Positions 7,981 through 16,405 of a stretch of 64,000 nt of DNA are shown here, one piece after another. The translations under genes and the position numbers were made by a program. Below the pieces are notes generated by a model, which had not been told where the DNA came from, did no database searches, and worked only from the letters and a program-made list of their open reading frames with translations. Numbering within the stretch: the first letter of the stretch is position 1; every line of letters starts with the position of its first letter. Source of the stretch: Streptomyces sp. ITFR-16 (lineage in GTDB: Bacteria > Actinomycetota > Actinomycetes > Streptomycetales > Streptomycetaceae); assembly GCF_031844705.1 (NCBI RefSeq), contig NZ_CP134609.1:496001-560000 (forward strand). Reading direction: 5' to 3'.

Positions 7981-9156
7981 CTACGCGGCAGGGTGGGGTG
8001 CCGTCGGCGGCTCCAGCATGGTCTCCAGGTTCTTCCGGGCGATCTGCTTGCGGAACTCCCCCTCGTAGCGGGCGTCACCGGAGTCGTGCATGGTCTGGGT
8101 CATCCAGACCGCGGACGCCTGGCGCTCCCATGTGTGGTTCAGGCAGGTGTCGGAGTAGCTGTCCAGCAGAGCCGGGTCGTTCTCCTCGGCCTGCCGGATG
8201 ACCGCGCGGGCAAGCGCGTCGGCGTCATGGAGGGCGAGACTCATGCCCTGCGCGCTCATCGGGGAGATGAGGTGGGCCGCGTCCCCGAGCAGGTAGAGCC
8301 GGCCGTGACTCATGGGGCTGAAGACCACTCCCCGCAGCGGCACGACCTGCTTGCTCGTGATCGGCCCCTTGGGTTCCACGGGCTCGCCGAAGCGTGCCTC
8401 CAGCTCATCCCAGATCCGCTCGTCGGACCACACGTCGACGGTGTCGGTGAGCGGGCACTGCAGGTAGAGGCGGCTCGCGTTCGGGCCGCGCGTGATCTGC
8501 GCGGCGAAGCCGCGCGAATGCACGGCCAGCACCGCCAGGGGGTCCGCCGGCGCTTCCGTCATCGCGCTCAGCCAGGCGTAGCCGAACTCATGGGTGGAGC
8601 AGGTGAGGACGTCCTCGGGGACGGCCGTCCTGCTGACCCCGTGGTAACCGTCGGCCCCCGCGACGAAGTCGCACGCAACCGCGTGCGCCGTGCCGTCGGC
8701 ATCCTGGTAGCGGACCACCGGCTGCCCGGAGTCGACGTCGTGCAGCGTGACGTTCCGCGCCCCGAAGCGCAGGTCGCCGCCGTCGCGCAGGAAGATCCTG
8801 ATCAGGTTGCGTACGAGAACCTGCTGCGGGCAGAACGTACCGTCGATGTCGTCCTCGTCGTCACCGCCCGTCCTCCACTGCCGCTTCGCACCGTCCATCA
8901 GCAACGGCATCGGCGCGTCGGAGTCCCCGTGGCTGTAGCCCCCCTCCACGACCTCGCCCACCCCCCACTCGTTCAGCAGGCGTACGCCGCCGGCGTCGAG
9001 AGCCCCGGCCCTCTGCCGCTGCTCCACGTATGCGCGGCTGTGCTTTTCGAGGACGATGCACCCGATCCCCTTCCGCAGAAGGAAATTGGCCAGCGCGAGC
9101 CCAGCGACTCCGCCCCCTACGATCGCGACGGTCGTGTCCTTGCCGGTGTCGGTCAT
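7981..9156 (-). CDS. FAD-dependent aromatic hydroxylase, PobA-like
   Basis: A 391-residue class A flavoprotein monooxygenase. The FAD-binding GxGxxG variant VAIVGGGVAGLALA is at the N-terminus. The DG motif is AGADGYHGVSR, and the second FAD motif is LYLLGDAAHLISPMSAQGMSLAL. Length and alignment are closest to 4-hydroxybenzoate 3-monooxygenase. However, the position of its substrate Tyr201 appears to be His (THEFGYAW), and the C-terminal Tyr385 region is not recognisable, so the substrate may differ. AAGGAG lies upstream of the ATG. An AraC-type gene lies upstream in the same direction. Confidence 0.8.
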   Translation of the reverse strand: MTDTGKDTTVAIVGGGVAGLALANFLLRKGIGCIVLEKHSRAYVEQRQRAGALDAGGVRLLNEWGVGEVVEGGYSHGDSDAPMPLLMDGAKRQWRTGGDDEDDIDGTFCPQQVLVRNLIRIFLRDGGDLRFGARNVTLHDVDSGQPVVRYQDADGTAHAVACDFVAGADGYHGVSRTAVPEDVLTCSTHEFGYAWLSAMTEAPADPLAVLAVHSRGFAAQITRGPNASRLYLQCPLTDTVDVWSDERIWDELEARFGEPVEPKGPITSKQVVPLRGVVFSPMSHGRLYLLGDAAHLISPMSAQGMSLALHDADALARAVIRQAEENDPALLDSYSDTCLNHTWERQASAVWMTQTMHDSGDARYEGEFRKQIARKNLETMLEPPTAPHPAA

Positions 9157-9313
9157 GGTCTTCGAGCTCCTTGCAGAGAATGTGGCCGCACGTTCCGGCG
9201 CGCGAACGGCTGTGCCGTCCGGGTGGCGCGGCGTGCTGACACCACTGTGGAACCCTCCCCCAGCCGTCACCAACCGGTGAATGGACAGGAGATACGGAAA
9301 AACCGCCAACATC

Positions 9314-9343
9314 GCCCGCCCGGGGCGCCGGCCCCGGGCGGGC
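9314..9343 (-). terminator. Terminator hairpin after AraC-type gene
   Basis: GCCCGCCCGGGGC (9314-9326) pairs perfectly with GCCCCGGGCGGGC (9331-9343), with a 4-base loop. It lies 8 bases past the stop of the AraC-type gene and upstream of the hydroxylase gene, so the two are probably transcribed separately. Confidence 0.75.
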
Positions 9344-9350
9344 GGGGCGG

Positions 9351-10145
9351 CTACGGCACCTCGGGACTGTTGCGCAGGTCCGCCTGATAGCTGCCCGGGG
9401 TCTGACCGACGACGTCGTGGAAGGCGTCGATGAAGCTGGACGGGTTCGACCACCCGCAGGCCATCGCCGTGTCGGTGACGGACCTGCCCTCCGCCAGGTA
9501 CGCCAGGGCGTGGTGGATACGCAAGGTGGTGCGCCACCGGCGGAAGCTCATCCCGAGCTCGGCGTGGAACAGCCGGCTCAGGGTGCGTTCACCGGCCCCT
9601 GCGGCACGCCCGAGGTCCCCCAGGGTCGCGGGCCGGGCGGGGTCGGCATGCAGGAGGTCGGTGACGGCGCGCAGCCGGTCGTCCTTGGGTTCGGGCAGGT
9701 GCAGGGACTGCTCGGGGGTGTCAGACAGTTCGTCGATGACGACGGCGAGCAGCCGCCGATGGGCACCGGGGCGCCTCTCGGGCCGTTCGCCGGTCAGGGC
9801 CAGTACGGCCTCGCGCAGCAGCGGGCTGACGGCGAAGACGCTGGGATACGCGCGGAGTCCGCCGCACAGCTCGACGGGAACGGTCAGCAGGCGCGCGTCG
9901 GTACGCCCGTAGAAGCGGTGGGAGTGGGCGAAGCCGGGCGGGGTCCACGTGACGCGGTTGGCCGGCGCCACCCAGGTGCCGCGTTCGGTGGTGGTGGCCA
10001 GCGTTCCGGCGGCCGCGTAGACGAGCTGACCCGCCTCATGGGTGTGGGGGTCGAGCGCATAGCCGTGCGGCAGCCATCCGGCACCACTGGGCATGCCCTG
10101 CGGCGACTCTGCGGACCCTGGCGCGGCCTGGCGACTTTTCGGCAT
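9351..10145 (-). CDS. AraC family transcriptional regulator
   Basis: A 264-residue regulator. The N-terminal cupin-type sensor domain includes DPHTHEAGQLVYAAAGT and VTWTPPGFAHSHRF. The C-terminal double helix-turn-helix covers about residues 165-260, with LGDLGRAAGAGERTLSRLF and the signature DTAMACGWSNPSSFIDAF. Such ThcR/NimR-like regulators usually sense small aromatic or drug-like molecules. It may control the PobA-like gene downstream, or genes elsewhere. The ATG at 10145 lacks a strong ribosome site, so the start is uncertain. Confidence 0.87.
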   Translation of the reverse strand: MPKSRQAAPGSAESPQGMPSGAGWLPHGYALDPHTHEAGQLVYAAAGTLATTTERGTWVAPANRVTWTPPGFAHSHRFYGRTDARLLTVPVELCGGLRAYPSVFAVSPLLREAVLALTGERPERRPGAHRRLLAVVIDELSDTPEQSLHLPEPKDDRLRAVTDLLHADPARPATLGDLGRAAGAGERTLSRLFHAELGMSFRRWRTTLRIHHALAYLAEGRSVTDTAMACGWSNPSSFIDAFHDVVGQTPGSYQADLRNSPEVP

Positions 10146-10224
10146 CGAGGGCCAGTCTACCGACGGTACGCAGACGGGATGAGGCAGCCGGCACCCACCA
10201 GCGAGCCACCCACCCCCTCCCACC

Positions 10225-10271
10225 TTGCTCAACCTATCGAAATTCGATAGATTCCCATCGCAAGTCGATGG
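10225..10271 (+). promoter_or_regulatory. Promoter with two palindromic operators for DUF2975-XRE operon
   Basis: TTGCTC (-35, 10225-10230) and TAGATT (-10, 10248-10253) are 17 bases apart. The perfect palindrome CTATCGAAATTCGATAG (10234-10250) fills the spacer and enters the -10. A second related palindrome, CCATCGcaagtCGATGG (10255-10271), lies at the predicted start of transcription. The layout suggests repression by the operon's own XRE protein. Confidence 0.75.
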
Positions 10272-10282
10272 AGGGATGGGTC

Positions 10283-10774
10283 GTGGGAAGACTGACAGTG
10301 CGTGCGTTGCGCGCCGTGCTCGTGGTGGTGCTCGCCGGGACGGTGTTCGTCCAGGGCGGGATGGTGTGGACCTTGGTCAGCGGGAACGACCCGGAGGACG
10401 GAACGCTTCCGCTGACCTCGCTGCGCGTGATCACGATCCTGGGCATGGTGGCGGTCCAGGTCGCCCTGGTCTGCGTATGGCGGCTGGTGACGATGGTGCG
10501 CCGGGGAACGGTGTTCTCCCACACCGCCTTCCAGTACGTGGACATCATGACCGGCGCGATCGCGGCGGCCGCCCTGGTGTGGTTCGCGGTCACGGCCGTC
10601 AACGCGCCGGGGCAGCGGGAGGATCCGGGCGTCACCGTCATCATGGGCGGGATCGGGGTGGCCGTCCTGGGGGTGGCACTCATCGTGCACCTCCTGCGGA
10701 TGCTGCTCGCCCAGGCCGTGGCGCGCGATGTCGAAGCGACGCAGATGCAGGCCGAGCTGGACGAGGTGATCTGA
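10283..10774 (+). CDS. DUF2975 family membrane protein
   Basis: A 163-residue protein with four transmembrane helices at about residues 9-30, 50-70, 92-112 and 122-145, matching DUF2975. GTG at 10283 is preferred over ATG at 10268 because GGAGG (10270-10274) is correctly spaced for it. Its stop overlaps the XRE gene start (TGATG), so the two are coupled. DUF2975 proteins commonly pair with a small XRE regulator; the biochemical function is unknown. Confidence 0.85.
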   Translation: MGRLTVRALRAVLVVVLAGTVFVQGGMVWTLVSGNDPEDGTLPLTSLRVITILGMVAVQVALVCVWRLVTMVRRGTVFSHTAFQYVDIMTGAIAAAALVWFAVTAVNAPGQREDPGVTVIMGGIGVAVLGVALIVHLLRMLLAQAVARDVEATQMQAELDEVI

Positions 10775-11037
10775 TGCCGATCGCCGTCGACATCGACGTG
10801 ATGCTCGCCCGGCGGAAGATGTCCGTGGGAGAGCTCGCGGAACGCGTGGGGATCACCCCCGCCAACCTGGCGGTGCTCAAGAACGGCCGCGCCAAGGCAG
10901 TCCGCTTCGCCACGCTCGCCGCGCTCTGCGAGGCGCTCATGTGCCAGCCGGGCGACCTGCTGCGCTGGGAGGCCGAGGACGATGCCGATGACGCGTACGA
11001 GGTGGGCGTGACAACGCCCGACACCACCGCCCCCTGA
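10774..11037 (+). CDS. Small XRE-family (YozG-like) transcriptional regulator
   Basis: An 87-residue protein that is almost entirely a helix-turn-helix domain of the Cro/C1 type. MLARRKMSVGELAERVGIT forms the first helices, NLAVLKNGRAKAVRF the recognition segment, and LCEALMCQPGDLLRW the conserved end of the YozG/HTH_26 subfamily. The tail is acidic and probably unstructured. It is the second gene of the operon with DUF2975 and the likely ligand of the CTATCGA-type palindromes upstream. Confidence 0.88.
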   Translation: MPIAVDIDVMLARRKMSVGELAERVGITPANLAVLKNGRAKAVRFATLAALCEALMCQPGDLLRWEAEDDADDAYEVGVTTPDTTAP

Positions 11038-11078
11038 CGCGGCACGCGGACCGCATGGGCCGGATGCGGCGCGCCGCT

Positions 11079-11624
11079 TCAGGCGGGCGGCGCTGCCGAG
11101 GACCGGGCGCCGAACCACTGCTCGGCGCCGTACGCCTCGAATCGCTCCAGCTCGGTGAACCCGAGCCTCGCCGCGAGGCGCATCGAGCGGACGTTGGCGG
11201 TCTGGGTGTAGAGCACCACCGGCTCACCGGGGAGCGCGCCGGCGAACCAGTCGAGTGCAGCCGCGCACGCCTCGGTGGCGTACCCCCTCCCCCACGCCTC
11301 CGGCAGGAACAGGTAGCCGAGTTCGGTCTTCCCCGCCTCCAGACGGCCGGTCGGGCGGTCGGGGCCGTGCGGGTCGAGCTGGATCGTGCCGATGGCCGCC
11401 CCGCCCAGCTCGACCACGAAGAAGCCGGGACGCCGCCCGGGCACCTCGGGCACCGCGCGTTCGAGCTCGGCACGCGGCTGAGGGCCACCAAGGTAGGTGC
11501 CCACCTCCGCCGAAGCGTTCAGCTCGATGACCAGCGCACGGTCCCGGGCCTCGGACTCCCGGAGCACGAGCCGCTCGGTCTTGATCGGGGCAGGCGGCCA
11601 GGCGAGGGCGCGTGGGTCGCTCAT
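11079..11624 (-). CDS. GNAT family N-acetyltransferase (RimJ/RimL type)
   Basis: A 181-residue acetyltransferase. It opens with the typical TERLVLRESEARDRALVIEL. The acetyl-CoA pyrophosphate loop is LFLPEAWGRGYATEAC, followed by TQTANVRSMRLAARLGF, the hallmark of RimJ/RimL-like enzymes that acetylate protein N-termini or small amines. Substrate is unknown. It lies 196 bases downstream of the XRE regulator on the same strand; no feature was seen in that gap. Confidence 0.88.
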   Translation of the reverse strand: MSDPRALAWPPAPIKTERLVLRESEARDRALVIELNASAEVGTYLGGPQPRAELERAVPEVPGRRPGFFVVELGGAAIGTIQLDPHGPDRPTGRLEAGKTELGYLFLPEAWGRGYATEACAAALDWFAGALPGEPVVLYTQTANVRSMRLAARLGFTELERFEAYGAEQWFGARSSAAPPA

Positions 11625-11820
11625 GCCGGCCAACCTAACCAGTCGCCTTCGACAGTTCAAAGGTGAACCGGCCACCGGGGCCGGTGTGCCCGCGGGGCCG
11701 AGCAGGACGTACCGGGAGCTTACGGAGGCCCTGCACGGTGACCGTCGAGGGCGACCGCTCGTCGCCGTTCCGCCCCGGCTTCCGGCCGTCCCGTCCGCGA
11801 AGGCATCAGCCACGGCTCCC

Positions 11821-12669
11821 CTACTGTTCCGACGGAGCAAAGCGGTCCTGCCCGAGCACGGCGAGCAGACGCAGTTTCTCCGCATCCTCGGTCCGTGGTA
11901 CGGCGGTCAGCACGAGCAGTACCTGGGACTGGTCCTCGGTGAACAGCGCTTGGCAGTCGACCTCGATCGCCCCGACCTCGGGATGGACGAGCGTCTTGTG
12001 GTCCTCGAAGCGCTGGGAAACCTCGTGGCGGGCCCACAGCTCGGCGAACTCCTCGCTCGCCCTGCTCAGGGCCTGTACGAGTTCTCCGGCCCGGGACTGC
12101 GGGCCCCGGATCCCGTGGGCGGCGCGCAGATTCGCGACCTGGATCCGGCTCTGCCGGTCCCGGTCGGCCTCGGGGTACAGGGAGCGCGCCGCGGGATCGG
12201 TGAACCAGCGGTAGACCGAACTGCGCGCGAAGCCCGTCAGGTGCGAGGTGTCGCCGTACAGGGCGGCGGCCATGCTGTTCTGTACCAGAGTCTCGCCGAG
12301 GTCGGTCAGGATGAGCGCCGGTGTGTCGACAAGGCGGTCGAACACACGTAGTAGCGCGGGTGTGACATGGGGCGAGTTCGACAGTGAGGTCGGCGCGTTG
12401 TGCCCGGCGATCCGGTAGAGGTAGTCGCGCTCGTCGCCGGTGAGCCGCAGCGCCCGGGCGAGCGAGGCCAGGATGTGCTCACTGGGCCGTGGTGCGCGCT
12501 GCTGCTCCAGCCGGGTGTAGTAGTCGGTCGACATCACGGCAAGGGAGGCGACTTCCTCGCGTCGCAGGCCGTGGGCCCGTCGGCGGGCGCCCAGGGGAAG
12601 ACCGACGTCCTGCGGCTGAAGTGCCTCGCGGCGGCGGCGCAGGAAGTCGGCGAGTGCGGCACGGTCCAT
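11821..12669 (-). CDS. XRE-family regulator with MmyB-like ligand domain
   Basis: A 282-residue regulator. The N-terminal helix-turn-helix includes GLRREEVASLAVMSTDYYTRLEQ, typical of this large Streptomyces family. The C-terminal MmyB-like domain (about residues 105-275) has PALILTDLGETLVQNSMAAALYGD and ends near FTEDQSQVLLVLTA. The family often represses an adjacent short-chain dehydrogenase gene, and one is divergently encoded here. The ATG at 12669 lies about 100 bases from that gene. Confidence 0.88.
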   Translation of the reverse strand: MDRAALADFLRRRREALQPQDVGLPLGARRRAHGLRREEVASLAVMSTDYYTRLEQQRAPRPSEHILASLARALRLTGDERDYLYRIAGHNAPTSLSNSPHVTPALLRVFDRLVDTPALILTDLGETLVQNSMAAALYGDTSHLTGFARSSVYRWFTDPAARSLYPEADRDRQSRIQVANLRAAHGIRGPQSRAGELVQALSRASEEFAELWARHEVSQRFEDHKTLVHPEVGAIEVDCQALFTEDQSQVLLVLTAVPRTEDAEKLRLLAVLGQDRFAPSEQ

Positions 12670-12677
12670 TCGTCCAT

Positions 12678-12761
12678 TATCGGCTGGTCGGCGTACGTCA
12701 ACCAGGGACAGCCGGTCCCCCGATAACTCATCTCTGCATCCCGGCCCTCCGACAGCCGATA
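12678..12761. promoter_or_regulatory. Candidate operator repeats between XRE regulator and SDR gene
   Basis: TATCGGCTG (12678-12686) and CAGCCGATA (12753-12761) are exact inverted copies 66 bases apart. A third shorter copy, CCGATAA, lies at 12720-12726. They occupy the whole divergent promoter region. Binding by the XRE/MmyB regulator is inferred. Confidence 0.5.
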
Positions 12762-12769
12762 TTGGATGC

Positions 12770-13534
12770 ATGAACATCTCCGGAAACACCATCTTCATCC
12801 CGGGCTCCACCAGCGGTATCGGGCTGGCCCTCGCCCTCGAGCTGCAGAGCAGGGGGAACACGGTCATCGTGGGCGGCCGGCGCACCGAGCTGCTGGAACG
12901 CATCGCGGCCGAGCACCCCGGCATCGACACCGTGCAGATCGACACGGCGGACGCAGCGAGCATCGACGCGGCAGCGAAGCACGTAGTGGCCCGTCATCCG
13001 AAGCTCAACGTCCTCGTACCCATGGCCGGCGTGATGCTCGCCGAGGACTGGCACCACCCGTCGTCGTTCCTCGCCACGGCCGAGTCCACGATCACGACCA
13101 ATGTGCTCGGCCCGATCCGCCTCATCGGCGCGTTCATCGAGCACCTCCAGGCACAGCCGGACGCCACGATCATGACCGTATCGTCGGGCCTGGCATTCAC
13201 TCCCCTGAAGATCACGCCGAGCTACAACGCGTCGAAGGCCGCCATCCACATGCTCAGCGAGTCCATCCGGCTGCAGCTCGCCGACACGTCGGTGAAGATC
13301 GTGGAACTGGAGCCGCCCGCCGTCCGCACCCCCCTCATGCCGGGCCACGAGGACAACGAGGCGGCCATGCCGCTCGACGAGTTCGTCACCGAGGTGATCG
13401 GCCTGATCGAAGCGCAGCCCGACGCGAAGGAGCTCCAGGTCGAGCGCGTGAAGTTCCTCCGCTACGGCGAGGCCCGCGGCGACTACGACCAGGTCGTCGA
13501 GGCTCTCAACACCGCAGACCCGCACGGGAAGTAG
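12770..13534 (+). CDS. Short-chain dehydrogenase/reductase
   Basis: A 254-residue classical SDR. The cofactor loop is PGSTSGIGLALAL, and GRR after the second strand suggests NADP preference. The catalytic Ser lies in MTVSSGLAF and the Tyr/Lys pair in YNASK. It resembles DltE/YdfG-like oxidoreductases; the substrate is unknown. Its ATG follows GATATTGG without a clear ribosome site. The divergent XRE/MmyB regulator probably represses it. Confidence 0.9.
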   Translation: MNISGNTIFIPGSTSGIGLALALELQSRGNTVIVGGRRTELLERIAAEHPGIDTVQIDTADAASIDAAAKHVVARHPKLNVLVPMAGVMLAEDWHHPSSFLATAESTITTNVLGPIRLIGAFIEHLQAQPDATIMTVSSGLAFTPLKITPSYNASKAAIHMLSESIRLQLADTSVKIVELEPPAVRTPLMPGHEDNEAAMPLDEFVTEVIGLIEAQPDAKELQVERVKFLRYGEARGDYDQVVEALNTADPHGK

Positions 13535-13580
13535 AGACCGCAAGGCCCCGGCCCGGCAGGGAGCATCGCTCAATCGCCGG

Positions 13581-14492
13581 TCAGCCGACGACCAGGACCA
13601 GCCTGCCGCGGACCCGGCCCTGTTCACTGATCCGGTGGGCTTCGGCGATGTCCGCGAGAGGGAGGGTCTTGTCGACGGGGAGCCAGAATCGGCCGGTCTC
13701 GATGAGTCCGCCGATCGTGTGCAGGGCGTGGAAGGCGTGGCCGTCCTGGAATCCGTTGCTGAAGTGGACGCCGTGGTCCTTGGCGCCCTGGAAGTCGGCG
13801 AGGGTGATGACGTCACCGGCTCCGGGAGCGAGGTCGATCAGCTCGGCCAGGACGCCGCTTCCCGCCACGTCCAGTGCGGCGTCCACCCCGTCGGGGGCGA
13901 GGGCGCGTACGCGCTCGGTCATGCCGGCGCCGTAGGTGACGGGCTCCGCGCCGAGCAGGCGCAGGTAGTTCTGGTTGGCGGCGCCGGCCGCGCCGATCAC
14001 ACGGGCGCCGCGGGCGACCGCCAGCTGGACCGCGGTACTGCCGATTCCTCCTGAGGCGCCGTTGATGAACACGGACATGCCGTCGGTGACGCCGAGCCGG
14101 TCGAGGGCGCGGGTGGCGGTCTCCAGGGCGACAGGCAGGGCCGCGGCGTCCACGAAGCCGAGCGGGGCGGGGATGGGCGCCCGGAACGTGAGCAGCGCCA
14201 GCTCGGCCGCGCCGGCGCCGTTGTCGGAGACGCCGAAGACGCGGTCGCCGACGGCCACGTCGCTCACGCCTTCGCCGATCTCGTCGACCACGCCGGCGAC
14301 GTCTGTGCCGGTGGTCTGCGGGAGCGTGGCTCCGAAGGAGAGTTCACCGGCGCGCAGTTTCCAGTCGGTGCCGCTGATGCCTACGGCGTGGACCTTGATG
14401 CGGACCTGCCCGGGGCCGGGGTGGGGGTCGGGGAGGTCCACGAGGTTCAGGACCTCGGGGCCCCCGTACTCGCTGAACTGGACGGCTTTCAT
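13581..14492 (-). CDS. Zinc-independent MDR oxidoreductase (quinone oxidoreductase-like)
   Basis: A 303-residue NADPH-dependent medium-chain reductase. It has the opening MKAVQFSEYGGPEVLNLVD, the nucleotide loop NGASGGIGSTAVQLAVARGA, and no zinc-ligand cysteines, as in quinone/enoyl reductases. The start at 14492 gives the usual family length. It lies 89 bases downstream of a TetR gene on the same strand, so it may share that regulator's transcript. Confidence 0.9.
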   Translation of the reverse strand: MKAVQFSEYGGPEVLNLVDLPDPHPGPGQVRIKVHAVGISGTDWKLRAGELSFGATLPQTTGTDVAGVVDEIGEGVSDVAVGDRVFGVSDNGAGAAELALLTFRAPIPAPLGFVDAAALPVALETATRALDRLGVTDGMSVFINGASGGIGSTAVQLAVARGARVIGAAGAANQNYLRLLGAEPVTYGAGMTERVRALAPDGVDAALDVAGSGVLAELIDLAPGAGDVITLADFQGAKDHGVHFSNGFQDGHAFHALHTIGGLIETGRFWLPVDKTLPLADIAEAHRISEQGRVRGRLVLVVG

Positions 14493-14581
14493 GTGCTTCT
14501 CGTTTCGAGGTGGGGGTCCGCCCGCGCCTGCTGCGGCCGCGAAGCGTGTGGGTCGTGCGGGTGATGTCGGTGTGGGTGATG

Positions 14582-15370
14582 TCAGGGCGCCTGGACGGGC
14601 GGGGCGTCATCGGAGACGGTGAGCGGTCCGGTCCCGTCCCCGTCGGATCCGGGCAGGCCCCCGAAGAGCAGCCTGAGCGTGTGGTCGAAGCGGTCGTGCC
14701 CTTCGCCGGAATTGAGTTCCTCCGCCGAGGAGACCGTGATCGGGAAGAGGTCCGGGGGCAGCATCTTCAGCCGCTCCACGACCTGGTCGCGCGCCGCCGG
14801 AGTGCCGTCCGGGCCCGGCTCGGTGGTCCGCCGGGGTGCCACGACGCTGTACGCACCGATGTAGAGGAAGGCCGCGTCCGCCGCCCACGCCGCCGACCGG
14901 ACGCTCGCCCCGCCGGCCATGAGGACCGCGAGGAGCGCCTCGTTGATGCGCAGCGTCTCCAGGCTGTGCGGGGCGCTCGCCACCGTGGCGCGCCAGACGC
15001 CCGGATACCTGAGGTACTGGTCCCGCAGCTGCCGGCACACATCCAGCGCCTGGTCCATCCACCGCTCGGCGTCCGGCTCGGGCAGCGCCACCTGCGAACA
15101 GAGTTCGCCGACCATCAGGTCGTCGAGCTCCCCCTTGTCACGCACATGCGAATACAGCGCGCCCTGTGTGGCCCCCAGCTCGCCCGCGAGGCGGCGCATG
15201 GTCACTGCGTCGAACCCGTGGGCTTCGGTGAGCCGCAGGGCGGCGTCCACGATGCGCCCCGCGGTGAGCGGCTCCCTGCGCGTGGCGGCAGGCTTCTCGT
15301 CGAGAGCCGCTATCTGCGCGGCCCACTGGCTGTCGGAGACCACGCCGCGCGCCTGCTTCTTGTCGGTCAT
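14582..15370 (-). CDS. TetR family regulator (TetR_C_1-like)
   Basis: A 262-residue regulator. An N-terminal extension of about 40 residues precedes the helix-turn-helix, seen as RIVDAALRLTEAHGFDAVTMRRLAGELGATQGALYSHV. The C-terminal domain resembles the tetracycline-repressor type. The ATG at 15370 has GTGGAG just upstream; the longer frame would run through the operators. It is divergent from the NmrA-like gene, with two operator copies between. Confidence 0.88.
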   Translation of the reverse strand: MTDKKQARGVVSDSQWAAQIAALDEKPAATRREPLTAGRIVDAALRLTEAHGFDAVTMRRLAGELGATQGALYSHVRDKGELDDLMVGELCSQVALPEPDAERWMDQALDVCRQLRDQYLRYPGVWRATVASAPHSLETLRINEALLAVLMAGGASVRSAAWAADAAFLYIGAYSVVAPRRTTEPGPDGTPAARDQVVERLKMLPPDLFPITVSSAEELNSGEGHDRFDHTLRLLFGGLPGSDGDGTGPLTVSDDAPPVQAP

Positions 15371-15391
15371 GACTCCACCGTACACGGTGAC

Positions 15392-15425
15392 TGAACAGCG
15401 TTCAATGCGACTGAACACCGTTTAG
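15392..15425. promoter_or_regulatory. Two TGAAC-nnn-GTTCA type operators
   Basis: TGAACAGCGTTCA (15392-15404) is a perfect palindrome around three bases. A near copy, TGAACACCGTTTA (15412-15424), starts exactly 20 bases later, placing both on the same DNA face. They lie just upstream of the TetR start and are its probable binding sites, controlling both directions. Confidence 0.75.
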
Positions 15426-15506
15426 TTTTTCTGTTACGGTGGATGCGAGTCATGAACCCGAGGCCACCGCGTGGCCTTCTGAACTGCGCAATGCGAGGAG
15501 ACCGAG

Positions 15507-16388
15507 ATGCCTGAAAAGCCGACCGTCGTCGTCACCGGTGCGACGGGGCAGCAGGGTGGCGCCACCGCCCGCGCCCTGCTGTCCCGGGGCTGGAACGTGC
15601 ACGCGCTGGTCCGCGATCCGGGCAAGCCCGCGGCACGGGAACTGAAGGAGGCCGGCGCCGCTCTGGTCCGGGGGGACCTGGACGACGCGGCCTCGATGGA
15701 CGCGGCGCTGAACGGGGCCTACGGCGTGTTCAGCGTGCAGAGCATCGAAGGTCCGGACGGCGAGGCCGGCGAAGTGCGCCAGGGCAAGGCCGTCGCTGAC
15801 GCCGCCGCCCGCGCCGGCGTCAGCCACTTCGTCTACAGCTCCGTGGACGGAGCGGGAAACCCGGGCCGAGTGGCGCACTTCGCGAGCAAGGGCGAGGTGG
15901 AACGGCACATCGCGGCGCTCGGCCTGCCGGCGACGATCCTGCGGCCCACGTTCTTCATCACCAACTTCGAACACGTCGGCCCCCGCCCGCAGGACGGCGA
16001 ACTCGTGCTCGCGCTGGCACTGGAGCCTCGGACGAAGCTGCAGATGATCACCCCGGGCGACATCGGAGCCTTCGCCGCCGACGCCTTCGACGACCCGGCC
16101 GGCTACCTGGGGCGCACCCTGGAGATCGCCTCGGACGAGCTGACCGGCCCGGAGATGGCCGAGGTCTTCGCCCGCGCCGCAGGCCGCCCGGTCCGGTTCC
16201 ACTCGCAGCCGATCGAGCAGATCCGCGCCTACAGCGAGGAGATGGCCGCCATGTTCGACTGGTTCAACACCGTGGGCTTCCGCGCCGATGTGGCAACCCT
16301 GCGCGCAGACCACCCCGAGCTGATCACGCTGGCCACATGGGCGCGCCATCACTGGTCAGCGCCTGCGGAGCCGACCCCCTCCGGCTGA
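15507..16388 (+). CDS. NmrA-like NAD(P)-binding protein
   Basis: A 293-residue atypical SDR of the NmrA/HSCARG group. The Rossmann loop is VVVTGATGQQGGATA, followed by VHALVRDP. The later segment HFVYSSVDGAGNPGRVAHFASK carries the usual Ser region but no clear catalytic Tyr-x-x-x-Lys, fitting redox-sensing NmrA proteins better than classical dehydrogenases. GAGGAG lies a few bases before the ATG. It is probably repressed by the divergent TetR protein. Confidence 0.87.
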   Translation: MPEKPTVVVTGATGQQGGATARALLSRGWNVHALVRDPGKPAARELKEAGAALVRGDLDDAASMDAALNGAYGVFSVQSIEGPDGEAGEVRQGKAVADAAARAGVSHFVYSSVDGAGNPGRVAHFASKGEVERHIAALGLPATILRPTFFITNFEHVGPRPQDGELVLALALEPRTKLQMITPGDIGAFAADAFDDPAGYLGRTLEIASDELTGPEMAEVFARAAGRPVRFHSQPIEQIRAYSEEMAAMFDWFNTVGFRADVATLRADHPELITLATWARHHWSAPAEPTPSG

Positions 16389-16405
16389 CGCGCAGACCGC
16401 CCCGC

